This document shows, in pieces, positions 1 to 7,715 of a stretch of DNA of 13,663 nucleotides. The stretch covers positions 1 to 13,663 of the forward strand of contig CAYOXS010000141.1 in assembly GCA_964407935.1 (NCBI GenBank), written 5' to 3'. This stretch comes from J095 sp964407935 (GTDB lineage: Bacteria > Chloroflexota > Anaerolineae > 4572-78 > J111). The notes under the pieces were generated by a model that did not search any database, was not told where the DNA came from, and worked only from the letters and a program-made list of their open reading frames with translations. Both the position numbers and the translations under genes were made by a program. Positions within the stretch are counted from its first letter, which is position 1. Every line of letters begins with the position of its first letter.

Positions 1-26
1 CAAGCCAAGTTCAAACTGTGGGTTCC

Positions 27-55
27 TTTACAGAAATGGCCGATCGGGTTAAGAT
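27..55 (+). promoter_or_regulatory. Candidate sigma70-type promoter for the nSTAND gene
   Basis: TTTACA (27-32) and TAAGAT (50-55) are separated by 17 bases, matching TTGACA/TATAAT at 5 of 6 and 4 of 6 positions. The predicted transcription start near 62 leaves about 18 untranslated bases before the ATG at 80. No clear Shine-Dalgarno sequence lies in that leader. The promoter is assigned from consensus alone, so it could be chance. Confidence 0.35.
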
Positions 56-79
56 GATTGGATACACGTAAATGTAGTT

Positions 80-3000
80 ATGGAGTTCACCTTGCCCGAT
101 ACCTTGCAGCAAGCGCGCCTTGCCATTGAGTCTGAAAATGTTGAGCATGCCCGGCGCTTGCTCAGCCAACTTTTGCAAGCTAACCCGGATAACGACGACG
201 CCTGGGTATTGTTGGCGCGGGTGATCAAAACACCGGAGTGGCAGCGGGCTTGCCTGGAGCGGGCGCTGGTCATTAACCCGGAAAACAAGGACGCCAAGCA
301 AGCCCTGCTGATATGGATTTTGGACAGAGAGGATGACTCGCCTCCGCCTGTTGCGCCATTGGCCTCGCCGGTTTCCGCACCGTCCGTCCCGGTCACAGTT
401 CCCGATCCATTGGCCGGCCTCAGCCTGGACGATTTTATGCTCAAACTGCATGAAGATTTGAATATCCTGAAAGAGCGCGAGGCCAAATATGCCAATGCCG
501 CCCCGCTATACCTGCTAAACCAACTTGGCGACTATGAAACCGCCATTGCCCTGACCGAGCAGGCCCGCAAGAAAGAACTGTCGCCGGACATCCTGGCCGT
601 AGAATTCAGCCGGCTTAATCTGGAAATAAAAGAGGTGGTGATCATTGACCAGGAACCGCCTCGTAAACCCTTTACCGGAGTAAATCCTTACCGTGGCCTG
701 CGGAAATTTACTGAAGATGACGCCGAATTCTTTTTTGGCCGGAATACAGCTATTCAAACTCTGTTAGACCGGGCCAAGGTCATGGTTGAGAGCGACACCG
801 GCGCCTATGCTTCTGATTTGATGGCCGTGTTGGGACCATCGGGTAGTGGTAAATCTTCCCTGGTGCGGGCAGGGTTGATTCCGGCCATTCACCAGGGCCG
901 GATCCCGGGCAGTAATCAGTGGCCGGTAATGGTGCTGCTACCCGGCAACCATCCCCTGGAGAGTCTAACCCGGGCGTTTAAAGATCAGGTCGATGAAAAA
1001 CCGGCCGCCATCCGTAAGCAATTGGGCAACGATGATCCCGCCGGGCTGCACAACCTGATGGTTGCGGCGCTTAACCGCGCCAACAAACCAGAAGACGCCG
1101 TGTTTGTGCTGGTTATTGATCAATTTGAAGAACTGTTTACCCTGTGCACTGACGAACAGGAACGGCGTATTTTTATCGCTAAGTTGCTGCACGCCGGTCA
1201 GTCGCACCGTCATCGCTGCCTGATTGTGGTGACGATGCGCAGCGATTTCTACAGTGAAGTAGCCGCCTACAAACCCCTGGCCGAGGCCATTACTCGTCAT
1301 CAAATGCTGGTCAGTCCGTTAACCGAAAAGGAACTGCGCGAGGCCATTTTGCTGCCCGCCGAAGCCGTAGGCCTGGAATTAGAAAAAGACCTGGTCGAGC
1401 AACTACTGACCGACACGCGCAATGCGCCCGGCGTGCTCCCTTTGCTGCAACATGCCTTGTACGAATTATTCCAGCGGCACCGCAAAGGTTTGCTGACCCT
1501 TGAAGATTACAAGTCCATTGGGGGGGTTAAACGTGCCCTGGCCCACCGCGCCAATGGCGTGATCAATGCGCTTAAACCCGAGCAACAACAAGTTGCCCGT
1601 CGCATTTTTATGCGGTTGGTCCAACCCGGCAGCAACGCCGCCGATACCCGCCGGCGCGCCACAATGTCCGAAATTGGCAACCTGGCCGACGTGGATCCGC
1701 TGGTGACGATTTTGGTCAACGCCAATCTGCTTATTAAGGATCGGGATACCGGTCAGGATGTGCTGGATGTGTCGCACGAAGCCTTAATTCAAGAGTGGCC
1801 CCTGCTGCGGCATTGGCTCGATGAAGACCGCGAGTTTTTATTGTGGCAACAGCGGCTGGGGGCCGAACTGAACCAGTGGCAAACCAGTAAACATGATGAG
1901 GGTGCGCTGCTGCGCGGCGCTCCTCTGGCCGAAGCTGAAAACTGGTACCAAAAACGCCTCGCCGACTTAAACGAAACTGAACGGAATTTTATTGAAGCCG
2001 GCATCAATTTGCGTGACCATGAAGTTGCCAAGGAAGCAGCCCGCGCTCAGCGCGAATTGGACGCGGCCCGCAACCTGGCCACCGAGCAGCGCAAACGGGT
2101 GATCTGGTTGAGTGTGGTCGGTGGTGTAGCACTCGTTCTGGCGGTTGTGGCTATTATTTCAGGGGTGCTGGCGGTGCAGCGGGCCGGGGATATTGCCCGG
2201 CAAAACAGGGCTATTGAAGCCGAACTGGCCTTCACGCAAACCATTGACCCGGCCAAACGGCTGGCGAACCTGGTGACCTTGTTCAATCTGGATCAGGGTG
2301 GTGTGGCCCGGCGGTTGTTTTGGGAAATAGAGCAAGTTGACCAGTTGACCTTGTTTACGGTTGACCATGACCGGATGGCAATTGTTATTCAGGGACTCTA
2401 CATGACCCTGGCTGATGTGAACCGAACCGGCCACACCGATCCCTTGTTAGCGGCGATGGCCTCTGCCTTGGCCAAACTGCCTCCGGATAACACCACCGCA
2501 GCCAATTTGCGAGCCGAACTTGAACAGTGGCAACAGGCACGCCTGCTGGTACAGCAAGGCGAATATCAAGCTGCTTTGACCCAATATGATACCCTTGTTA
2601 ATTTAAATGGCCGCAATCCCGCCACCCGCTACGAGCGCGCCGCTGTGCTGGTTGACCTGCTTGATTACGCGGCAGCGCTGGCTGAGCTGGACCAGGTATT
2701 AACGCTGTCTCTTGATAGCCCAGCCTTTGTGGCCAACGGGGTCATTGCGGGCAACGCAGAATTTGCTACATCCGCTCACGTTAACCGGGCCGTCCGGCGG
2801 CTGATTGCGGTACAACCCAGGTTAGGGCAGGCCCTCAATCAATCAAGTACCAACTATCCTGCCCTGCAGCAACAGGGTTTGGTATTGGCCCCCACGCCCA
2901 CCCCCATTGCTGATGCCAGTGGTAGCGCCATGGTTCTGGTTCCCGCCGGGCCATTTACCATGGGCAGTAACCGCGGCTTGCAAAATGAACGACCTGTGCA

Positions 3001-3661
3001 TCAAGTTGATCTGACCGCCTTTTACATCGACCAGTTTGAAGTGAGCAACGCTCAATTTGCCGAGTTTTTGAATCAAAAAGAGATTCAGGGAGAAGATGCA
3101 TTTTCTTATCTGCCTGGATTGGACGAGCTATCTGACATTTACCTGGAAGGAACAACCTGGAAGACTGTCGAGGGGGGGGAGGATTACCCGGTAAATATTG
3201 TCAGTTGGACCGGAGCCAATGCTTATTGTCAGTGGCGAGGCGGGCGGCTTCCTACCGAAGCCGAGTGGGAAAAGGCGGCTCGCGGCACCGATGAACGGAC
3301 CTATCCCTGGGGCGAAGCCATCACTTGCAATGTAGCCAATTTCTTTGGCGCGCCCAATGGCGGTCCGTGCCAGGAGTACACCACTCCGGCCGGCTCTTAT
3401 CCCAATGGCATCAGCCCGTACGGCGCTTATGATATGGTGGGCAATGTCTGGGAATATGTGCAAAGTATCTACAAAGATTATCCCTATGCCCCCACCGATG
3501 GACGCGAAGATACCAGCGCCGCGACTGTCGATGCCCTGCGGGTGCTCCGTGGCGGGTCGTGGAATTACGGCATCAGCTTTGCCCCGGCCACCTACCGTAA
3601 CAACGATTTCCGGCTCAATCCCTACTACAATGTTGGATTCCGGTGCGCTGCCGAACCCTAA
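80..3661 (+). CDS. TPR-nSTAND1 NTPase-TM-FGE-sulfatase fusion protein
   Basis: Predicted membrane-anchored signalling or conflict-system NTPase of 1193 residues. Residues 1-80 look like TPR helices, followed by a Pro/Val-rich linker (about 83-115). The nSTAND1 entry motif NPYRGLRKF precedes FFFGR (217-221). Walker A is GPSGSGKSS (252-260) and Walker B is VLVIDQFEEL with D347 and E350/E351. A charged, coiled-coil-like stretch leads into one hydrophobic helix (674-699). A second TPR-like region lies at about 818-875, and an FGE-sulfatase/C-type-lectin-fold domain begins at M951 (MVLVPAGPFTMGS) and runs to the end, closing with RGGSW...GFRCA. The two cysteines used by catalytic formylglycine-generating enzymes are absent from the RGGSW region, so this domain is probably a binding domain. 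STAND proteins typically use NTP-driven oligomerisation to switch on an effector; here the ligand and output are unknown. ATG 80 is the first start after an in-frame stop at 50-52, and the Shine-Dalgarno match is poor. Domain identity is confident; function is not. Confidence 0.93.
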   Translation: MEFTLPDTLQQARLAIESENVEHARRLLSQLLQANPDNDDAWVLLARVIKTPEWQRACLERALVINPENKDAKQALLIWILDREDDSPPPVAPLASPVSAPSVPVTVPDPLAGLSLDDFMLKLHEDLNILKEREAKYANAAPLYLLNQLGDYETAIALTEQARKKELSPDILAVEFSRLNLEIKEVVIIDQEPPRKPFTGVNPYRGLRKFTEDDAEFFFGRNTAIQTLLDRAKVMVESDTGAYASDLMAVLGPSGSGKSSLVRAGLIPAIHQGRIPGSNQWPVMVLLPGNHPLESLTRAFKDQVDEKPAAIRKQLGNDDPAGLHNLMVAALNRANKPEDAVFVLVIDQFEELFTLCTDEQERRIFIAKLLHAGQSHRHRCLIVVTMRSDFYSEVAAYKPLAEAITRHQMLVSPLTEKELREAILLPAEAVGLELEKDLVEQLLTDTRNAPGVLPLLQHALYELFQRHRKGLLTLEDYKSIGGVKRALAHRANGVINALKPEQQQVARRIFMRLVQPGSNAADTRRRATMSEIGNLADVDPLVTILVNANLLIKDRDTGQDVLDVSHEALIQEWPLLRHWLDEDREFLLWQQRLGAELNQWQTSKHDEGALLRGAPLAEAENWYQKRLADLNETERNFIEAGINLRDHEVAKEAARAQRELDAARNLATEQRKRVIWLSVVGGVALVLAVVAIISGVLAVQRAGDIARQNRAIEAELAFTQTIDPAKRLANLVTLFNLDQGGVARRLFWEIEQVDQLTLFTVDHDRMAIVIQGLYMTLADVNRTGHTDPLLAAMASALAKLPPDNTTAANLRAELEQWQQARLLVQQGEYQAALTQYDTLVNLNGRNPATRYERAAVLVDLLDYAAALAELDQVLTLSLDSPAFVANGVIAGNAEFATSAHVNRAVRRLIAVQPRLGQALNQSSTNYPALQQQGLVLAPTPTPIADASGSAMVLVPAGPFTMGSNRGLQNERPVHQVDLTAFYIDQFEVSNAQFAEFLNQKEIQGEDAFSYLPGLDELSDIYLEGTTWKTVEGGEDYPVNIVSWTGANAYCQWRGGRLPTEAEWEKAARGTDERTYPWGEAITCNVANFFGAPNGGPCQEYTTPAGSYPNGISPYGAYDMVGNVWEYVQSIYKDYPYAPTDGREDTSAATVDALRVLRGGSWNYGISFAPATYRNNDFRLNPYYNVGFRCAAEP

Positions 3662-3683
3662 AAATATAGTAGCAGATTGAAGT

Positions 3684-3714
3684 CTGAATTCAGAAATGTA
3701 TTCGGGCTCTTTTG
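3684..3714 (+). terminator. Weak terminator-like hairpin after the nSTAND gene
   Basis: CTGAAT (3684-3689) can pair with ATTCGG (3700-3705) around a 10-base loop, followed by a TCTTTTG run (3708-3714). An alternative fold is the perfect 12-bp palindrome at 3683-3694. Both are short. The position between two convergent genes (gap of 53 bases) fits a shared terminator, but the fold is weak and may not act. Confidence 0.2.
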
Positions 3715-4722
3715 TTATCGGTAACGTACTACTGACTCTCGCAGGATTAGGTTGGCTTTGAACTGGGTTGGGGTAAAAGATTTGCCTTTGAGCAAATCCA
3801 GTACAGCGCGGGCCGCTGTCTGCCCCATTTCAACGGCCGGGAAACGGACAGTGGTCAGTGGCGGGATCATATAGGCGGAGCCAAGCTGGTCATCAAAGCC
3901 GATAAGCGAGATATCATCCGGCACACGCACCCCCTGCCGGTACAAGGCCAACCGGGCGCCGTAGGCCATTTGATCATTTGCGGCAAAAATGGCGCTGAAG
4001 GTTTGCCCACGTAATAGCAGCGTTTGCACCGTCAACAGCCCCGATTTTTCGGTAAAATCTCCCTCGATGACCAGATTGTTATCAAATTCAATGCTGTTAT
4101 CTTGCAAAGCCTGGCAGTAACCGGCGAGGCGCTCGGAGGCGTCCTGGTGCGACAACAGCCCGGTAATATGAACAATACGGCGATGACCGTAGTCAATCAG
4201 GTATTTGGTGGCGTTGTAGGCCCCCTCAAAATCGTTGATTCTCAGACAGCGATCGGGCAGGTCGGGCAGGGTGCGGCCAATGATAATCAACGGAATTTGG
4301 TCATTGATGTTTAGCAGCATCTCCGCCGAGCTTTCGCCGTTCAGCATAATCAATCCATCAATCCGGCGCGCCATCAAATTCTGGATGGCCTGCCGTTCCC
4401 GCTCTAAACTCCAGAATACCTCTGAGAATAGTACCGAATAACCGCTGCTGGTTAGCCCCTCGATAATGCCCCGCATCATTTCTCCGTAAAAGGGGCTGCT
4501 AACGGAAGGCGTCAACACCCCGATGGTTTTTGACTGGCCGCTGGCCAGTCCCTGGGCAAAAATATTGGGCCGGTAATTCAATTTGTCAACCGCCTTAAAT
4601 ACCGCCTCTTTTTTTTCATCGGCCACAGCAGCGCCGTTGTTCAGCACCCGGGAGACAGTGCTGATGGAAACGTTGGCTTCGCGGGCAATATCCTGAATGG
4701 TGACTTTTTTGGAAGTAGTCAT
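3715..4722 (-). CDS. LacI/GalR-family transcriptional repressor
   Basis: A 335-residue regulator of the usual length for the family. Residues 7-29 (VTIQDIAREANVSISTVSRVL) form the classic LacI helix-turn-helix plus hinge start, and YRPN (about 51-54) marks the hinge helix. The rest is a periplasmic-binding-protein-like sensor (KTIGVLTPSVSSPFYGEMMRGI... DGLIMLNG... AIFAANDQMAYGARLAL... ISLIGFDDQ). It probably binds a sugar or sugar phosphate and releases DNA. The ATG is preceded at 5 bases by AGAGGT (complement of 4728-4733), supporting this start. It is divergent from the sugar ABC operon and its upstream region holds LacI-type palindromes, one just downstream of its own predicted start, so it likely represses both itself and the operon. 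The effector cannot be read from the sequence. Confidence 0.95.
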   Translation of the reverse strand: MTTSKKVTIQDIAREANVSISTVSRVLNNGAAVADEKKEAVFKAVDKLNYRPNIFAQGLASGQSKTIGVLTPSVSSPFYGEMMRGIIEGLTSSGYSVLFSEVFWSLERERQAIQNLMARRIDGLIMLNGESSAEMLLNINDQIPLIIIGRTLPDLPDRCLRINDFEGAYNATKYLIDYGHRRIVHITGLLSHQDASERLAGYCQALQDNSIEFDNNLVIEGDFTEKSGLLTVQTLLLRGQTFSAIFAANDQMAYGARLALYRQGVRVPDDISLIGFDDQLGSAYMIPPLTTVRFPAVEMGQTAARAVLDLLKGKSFTPTQFKANLILRESVVRYR

Positions 4723-4752
4723 AATTTACCTCTGCCACAATAATAACACAAT

Positions 4753-4768
4753 TTGAAAGCGATTTCAA
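4753..4768. promoter_or_regulatory. LacI-type operator O1
   Basis: TTGAAAGCGATTTCAA is an imperfect palindrome, 7 of 8 base pairs symmetric about a central CG, as typical for LacI/GalR operators. It lies between the predicted start of the repressor transcript (near 4775 on the minus strand) and the repressor ATG, so binding here would give autoregulation. It shares the GAAA-N4-TTTC core with three other sites in this gap. Confidence 0.75.
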
Positions 4769-4781
4769 CTTCACCAAGAAA

Positions 4782-4810
4782 ATTGTCAAATTTTGAGTAG
4801 ATTTTGTCAA
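4782..4810 (-). promoter_or_regulatory. Predicted promoter of the LacI-type repressor
   Basis: On the minus strand TTGACA (4810-4805) and GACAAT (4787-4782) are 17 bases apart, matching consensus at 6 of 6 and 4 of 6 positions. The expected start near 4775 is just ahead of operator O1 and about 53 bases before the ATG. It is back to back with the operon promoter. Confidence 0.5.
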
Positions 4811-4816
4811 AACCCC

Positions 4817-4845
4817 TTGACAACCAGGTGAAAGTATGATAAAGT
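4817..4845 (+). promoter_or_regulatory. Predicted operon promoter (extended -10)
   Basis: TTGACA (4817-4822, perfect -35) is followed after 17 bases by TAAAGT (4840-4845, 4 of 6) with a TGA extended -10 element immediately upstream (4837-4839). The predicted start near 4852 falls inside operator O2, the geometry expected when a repressor occludes initiation. It would leave a leader of about 330 bases before the binding-protein gene. Confidence 0.6.
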
Positions 4846-4847
4846 TA

Positions 4848-4861
4848 TGAAAACGCTTTCA
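4848..4861. promoter_or_regulatory. LacI-type operator O2
   Basis: TGAAAACGCTTTCA is symmetric at 6 of 7 pairs about a central CG. It covers the predicted transcription start of the sugar operon. Its centre is 94 bp from O1 and 43 bp from O3, close to whole numbers of helical turns. Confidence 0.78.
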
Positions 4862-4890
4862 GAAAACCTCTTCAAAATACGATGATTTCA

Positions 4891-4904
4891 AGAAAGCGTT
4901 TTCA
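4891..4904. promoter_or_regulatory. LacI-type operator O3
   Basis: AGAAAGCGTTTTCA read on the minus strand is TGAAAACGCTTTCT, identical to O2 except for the last base, so O2 and O3 are an inverted pair 43 bp apart centre to centre. It lies in the predicted leader of the operon and could support cooperative binding or looping. Confidence 0.72.
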
Positions 4905-5109
4905 AGAGTGTCGAGGTTTTGTGTTACCCATCGCGGGGTTGTTATGGCGCTGATGCAGTTAACTCAATCGCAGTCTAATCCCCCACTACCTCTAAATTTT
5001 CTCCTTTTGGCACGATCGGCCCGCAATCCTTGTCTGCCCCGCCCAACCAAATTCATTATAACAAGAAGGAGGTGCTAATTCGGGTTCTCTGAAAAATTTT
5101 TATCCATTT
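4905..5109 (+). other. Operon leader region without a convincing gene
   Basis: This stretch between O3 and O4 holds no convincing gene. A 44-codon frame (ATG 4944, stop 5076-5078) lacks a good ribosome site. AAGGAGG near 5066-5072 resembles a Shine-Dalgarno sequence but is followed only by a very short frame. A weak secondary promoter (TTGTCT 5030-5035, CATTAT 5054-5059, 18-base spacer) might start transcription upstream of O4. No known riboswitch was recognised by eye. Confidence 0.35.
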
Positions 5110-5125
5110 CTGAAAGCGCTTTCAG
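5110..5125. promoter_or_regulatory. LacI-type operator O4 (perfect palindrome)
   Basis: CTGAAAGCGCTTTCAG is a perfect 16-bp palindrome about a central CG and the best-symmetric of the four sites. It lies 56 bases before the binding-protein ATG and 220 bp (centre to centre) from O3. It could be a roadblock site, an auxiliary looping operator, or the primary operator of a second promoter in the leader. Confidence 0.85.
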
Positions 5126-5181
5126 GCGCGCAAGAAGCCAAAAATCTTTCACTTACTTGCAAACGAGGAGAAAAAAGCACA

Positions 5182-6672
5182 ATGAAACAAAAATATGGGT
5201 TATTGATCAGTTTTGTGGCATTGGTGGCGCTACTGTTGGCCGCCTGCGGTGGGGCATCTGCGCCAGCGCCCGCCGCCCCGCAACAACCGGCAGCCCAAGA
5301 AGCTCCGGCAGAAGAAGCACAAGCCCCCGCCGAACAACCTAAAGAAGAAGAGGCTGCTGCTCCGGCCGAACAGCCCAAGGCAGAAGAAGCTGCTGCGCCG
5401 GGTGAAAAAGTCCAGATCCGCTGGTTTGTCGGGTTAGGCACCGGCGGAAACCCGGAACAAATTGCGGCTCAGGAAGCCGTCGTTAAAGAGTTCAACAGCT
5501 CTCAGGATCAAATTGAGTTGGTGCTGGAAATTGTGCAGAATGATGTGGCTTACGACACTCTTTCAACCCAAATCGCCTCCGGCAATGCGCCGGATATTAT
5601 TGGCCCGGTTGGCATTCGCGGGGCCAATGCCTTTAACGGCCGCTGGCTTGATTTAGATCCGCTGGTCAAAGCGGGCAATTTCGACCTCACTCAGTTCCCG
5701 CAGGAGATGGTGGATTTCTGGCGCACCGATGAAGGATTGGTTGGCCTGCCCTTTGGCGTTTTTCCGGCGATGATCTTCTTCAACAAGGCCCTGTTTGATG
5801 AAGCTGGCCTCCCCTACCCGCCCCAAAAGTTTGGTGAAGAATATGATGGCAAACCCTGGAATATTGAGACGATGACCGAAATTGCCAAAATTCTGACCGT
5901 CGACAACAACGGCCACGACGCGACCAGCCCCGATTTTGACCCGGCTAACGTTGTCCAGTTTGGTCTGGAAGAGCAATGGTCTGAGCCGCAGCGATTTGGC
6001 AGTTGGTTTGGGGCCGGCTCAATTGTAGATGACGCTGGCAATGCTCAAATTCCGCAGCCGTGGCAAGATGGCTTTAAGTGGTATTACGATGCCGTCTGGA
6101 CGCAACACTTTATTCCCAACGGCGAATATCGAAACAGCGAACTGTTGGCCGCCGGCAACCCCTTTGACTCCGGCAACGTGGCGATGTCGCACACCCACCT
6201 CTGGTATACCTGCTGCCTGACCGGTGTAGGCGAAAACTGGGACATCGCTGTGGTGCCATCGTACAACGACAAAAATACGGCCGCGTTGCACGCCGATGTT
6301 TTCCGTATTTTGAATACCACCAAACACCCCGAAGAAGCCTTTAAAGTGTTGACCTACCTGATCGGCGACGCCGCCCCCCAACTGTTGGAAGCGTATGGGG
6401 CTATGCCCGCCCGCCTTGACTTGCAGGACAGCTTTTTTGCCGGCTTGGACAAAAAATACCCTCAGGGCGTCAACTGGCAGGTTGCCGTAGATAGCCTGGC
6501 CTACCCGGATGTGCCCAGCCACGAACAGGATATGCCCAATTTCCTTAAGGCCCAGGACCGACTTGGCGCCTTTTGGAGTTTGCTCAACACCACGCCTAAT
6601 CTTGATGTTGGGGCTGAAATTGAAAAATTGCAGAACGATTTGCAGACCATCTTCACCGAAAAAGAGGGTTAA
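5182..6672 (+). CDS. Sugar ABC transporter solute-binding lipoprotein (CUT1-type)
   Basis: A 496-residue extracellular solute-binding protein (family 1 type) that would capture a sugar or oligosaccharide for the adjacent permeases. The signal peptide ends in a lipobox, LLLAAC with the lipidated Cys at 22. Residues 25-75 are an Ala/Pro/Glu/Gln-rich tether containing a near-exact tandem 12-residue repeat (APAEQPKEEEAA at 48-59, APAEQPKAEEAA at 60-71). The mature fold starts at about V77 (VQIRWFVGLGTGG) and has typical features: IASGNAPDII, GLPFGVFPAMIFFNKALFDEAGL and a carboxy-terminal helical region. A vicinal cysteine pair is at 344-345 (WYTCCLTG). GAGGAG at 5165-5170 precedes the ATG by 11 bases. 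It is the first gene of the operon. The ligand is not determinable; the downstream phosphorylase suggests a beta-gluco-oligosaccharide. Confidence 0.95.
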   Translation: MKQKYGLLISFVALVALLLAACGGASAPAPAAPQQPAAQEAPAEEAQAPAEQPKEEEAAAPAEQPKAEEAAAPGEKVQIRWFVGLGTGGNPEQIAAQEAVVKEFNSSQDQIELVLEIVQNDVAYDTLSTQIASGNAPDIIGPVGIRGANAFNGRWLDLDPLVKAGNFDLTQFPQEMVDFWRTDEGLVGLPFGVFPAMIFFNKALFDEAGLPYPPQKFGEEYDGKPWNIETMTEIAKILTVDNNGHDATSPDFDPANVVQFGLEEQWSEPQRFGSWFGAGSIVDDAGNAQIPQPWQDGFKWYYDAVWTQHFIPNGEYRNSELLAAGNPFDSGNVAMSHTHLWYTCCLTGVGENWDIAVVPSYNDKNTAALHADVFRILNTTKHPEEAFKVLTYLIGDAAPQLLEAYGAMPARLDLQDSFFAGLDKKYPQGVNWQVAVDSLAYPDVPSHEQDMPNFLKAQDRLGAFWSLLNTTPNLDVGAEIEKLQNDLQTIFTEKEG

Positions 6673-6688
6673 CCCTTAGCCGCCTAAC

Positions 6689-6717
6689 GGAGAGCCGGAC
6701 TCGCTGGCCGGCTCTCC
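6689..6717 (+). promoter_or_regulatory. Intercistronic hairpin after the binding-protein gene
   Basis: GGAGAGCCGG (6689-6698) pairs perfectly with CCGGCTCTCC (6708-6717) around a 9-base loop. No U-run follows, so it is a poor terminator. Such GC-rich stems after binding-protein genes often protect the upstream mRNA from 3' exonucleases or attenuate transcription, giving more binding protein than permease. That role is inferred from position. Confidence 0.7.
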
Positions 6718-6753
6718 AAACCCAATTATTACCCCAAAGAAGGGATTGAAACA

Positions 6754-7713
6754 ATGACGACAATTACTTCTGATAAGGCCGCAACCACTGAAGCAATCAG
6801 GAGACAAAAGTTGGGACGCAAGGCTAAATCGGATCGGATGTGGGGATTGCTGTTTATCTCACCCTGGATTCTGGGTATCTTGCTCTGGTACCTGGTGCCG
6901 ATGGTGGTCTCGTTCATCTTCTCCTTTTATGCGTTTGATCTGGTGCGGCCCGAAGACGCGCGCTTTATTGGCCTTGGTAACTACATGAAGCTGCTGCGCG
7001 ATCCACTGGTTTACGAATCGCTTTGGGTAACTGTTAAATTCGCGCTGATCGCCATTCCCTCCGCGCTGGCTTTGCCGCTGGCCTTCGCCTGGTTACTCAC
7101 ATCCAAAACGTTGCGTGGCAAGGCCATGTTCCGTACTTTCTTCTTTTTGCCTACTATTGTGCCATTTGTCTCGGTGGTGTTTATCTGGAATGGTTTTTTA
7201 AATACCCAGACTGGCTGGCTTAACCACTTTTTGGAAACGCTGGGCCTGTCTGGTCCGGATTGGCTCAATTCAACCTTTTGGATCTATCCCGCGCTGGCGA
7301 TGATTGGCTTTTGGGGGGTGGGCAACGCCATGCTTCTGTTCATCGCTTCCATTCAGGGCATCCCCAATGAGCTGTTTGAAGCCGCCGATGTAGACGGCGC
7401 CAATAGTTGGCACAAATTTCTGCATATTTCAATCCCCATCATCAGCCCCATCATCTTTTATAACGTGGTCTTGTTACTGATTGCCATTTTTAACTATTTT
7501 CTGGTCCCCTTTGTTTTGAAAAATGGCACCGGCGACCCGGCTAATTCGACCCTGTTTTACAGCCTCTACTTCTTTAAAACGGCTTTCACTTTTAATGACA
7601 TGGGCTATGGCGCCACATTGGCCTGGGCCTTGTTTATCATCATCCTGATTCTCACCATCATTCTGTTTGGCAGCGCCAAATACTGGGTCTATTACGAATA
7701 CGAGGAGGCATAA
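6754..7713 (+). CDS. Sugar ABC transporter permease, MalF/UgpA-like
   Basis: A 319-residue inner-membrane permease of the CUT1 family. A basic N-terminus (about 1-30) precedes about six hydrophobic helices, starting with LLFISPWILGILLWYLVPMV. The cytoplasmic EAA loop that docks the ATPase is EAADVDGANSWHKFLHISIP (from E209). AGGGA at 6741-6745 lies 8 bases before the ATG. It is the second operon gene, 81 bases after the binding protein and two bases before the next gene. It likely forms a heterodimer with the next permease. No ATPase gene is present in the window. Confidence 0.95.
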   Translation: MTTITSDKAATTEAIRRQKLGRKAKSDRMWGLLFISPWILGILLWYLVPMVVSFIFSFYAFDLVRPEDARFIGLGNYMKLLRDPLVYESLWVTVKFALIAIPSALALPLAFAWLLTSKTLRGKAMFRTFFFLPTIVPFVSVVFIWNGFLNTQTGWLNHFLETLGLSGPDWLNSTFWIYPALAMIGFWGVGNAMLLFIASIQGIPNELFEAADVDGANSWHKFLHISIPIISPIIFYNVVLLLIAIFNYFLVPFVLKNGTGDPANSTLFYSLYFFKTAFTFNDMGYGATLAWALFIIILILTIILFGSAKYWVYYEYEEA

Positions 7714-7715
7714 TT

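Noticed and set aside
2930..3661. FGE domain as an active formylglycine-generating enzyme
   Set aside because: The cysteine pair needed for catalysis is missing from the RGGSW region, no sulfatase is nearby, and fusion to an nSTAND NTPase favours a binding role.
4944..5078. 44-codon plus-strand frame in the operon leader
   Set aside because: No usable ribosome site, no recognisable motif, and it lies in a leader with operators on both sides; its composition is not coding-like.
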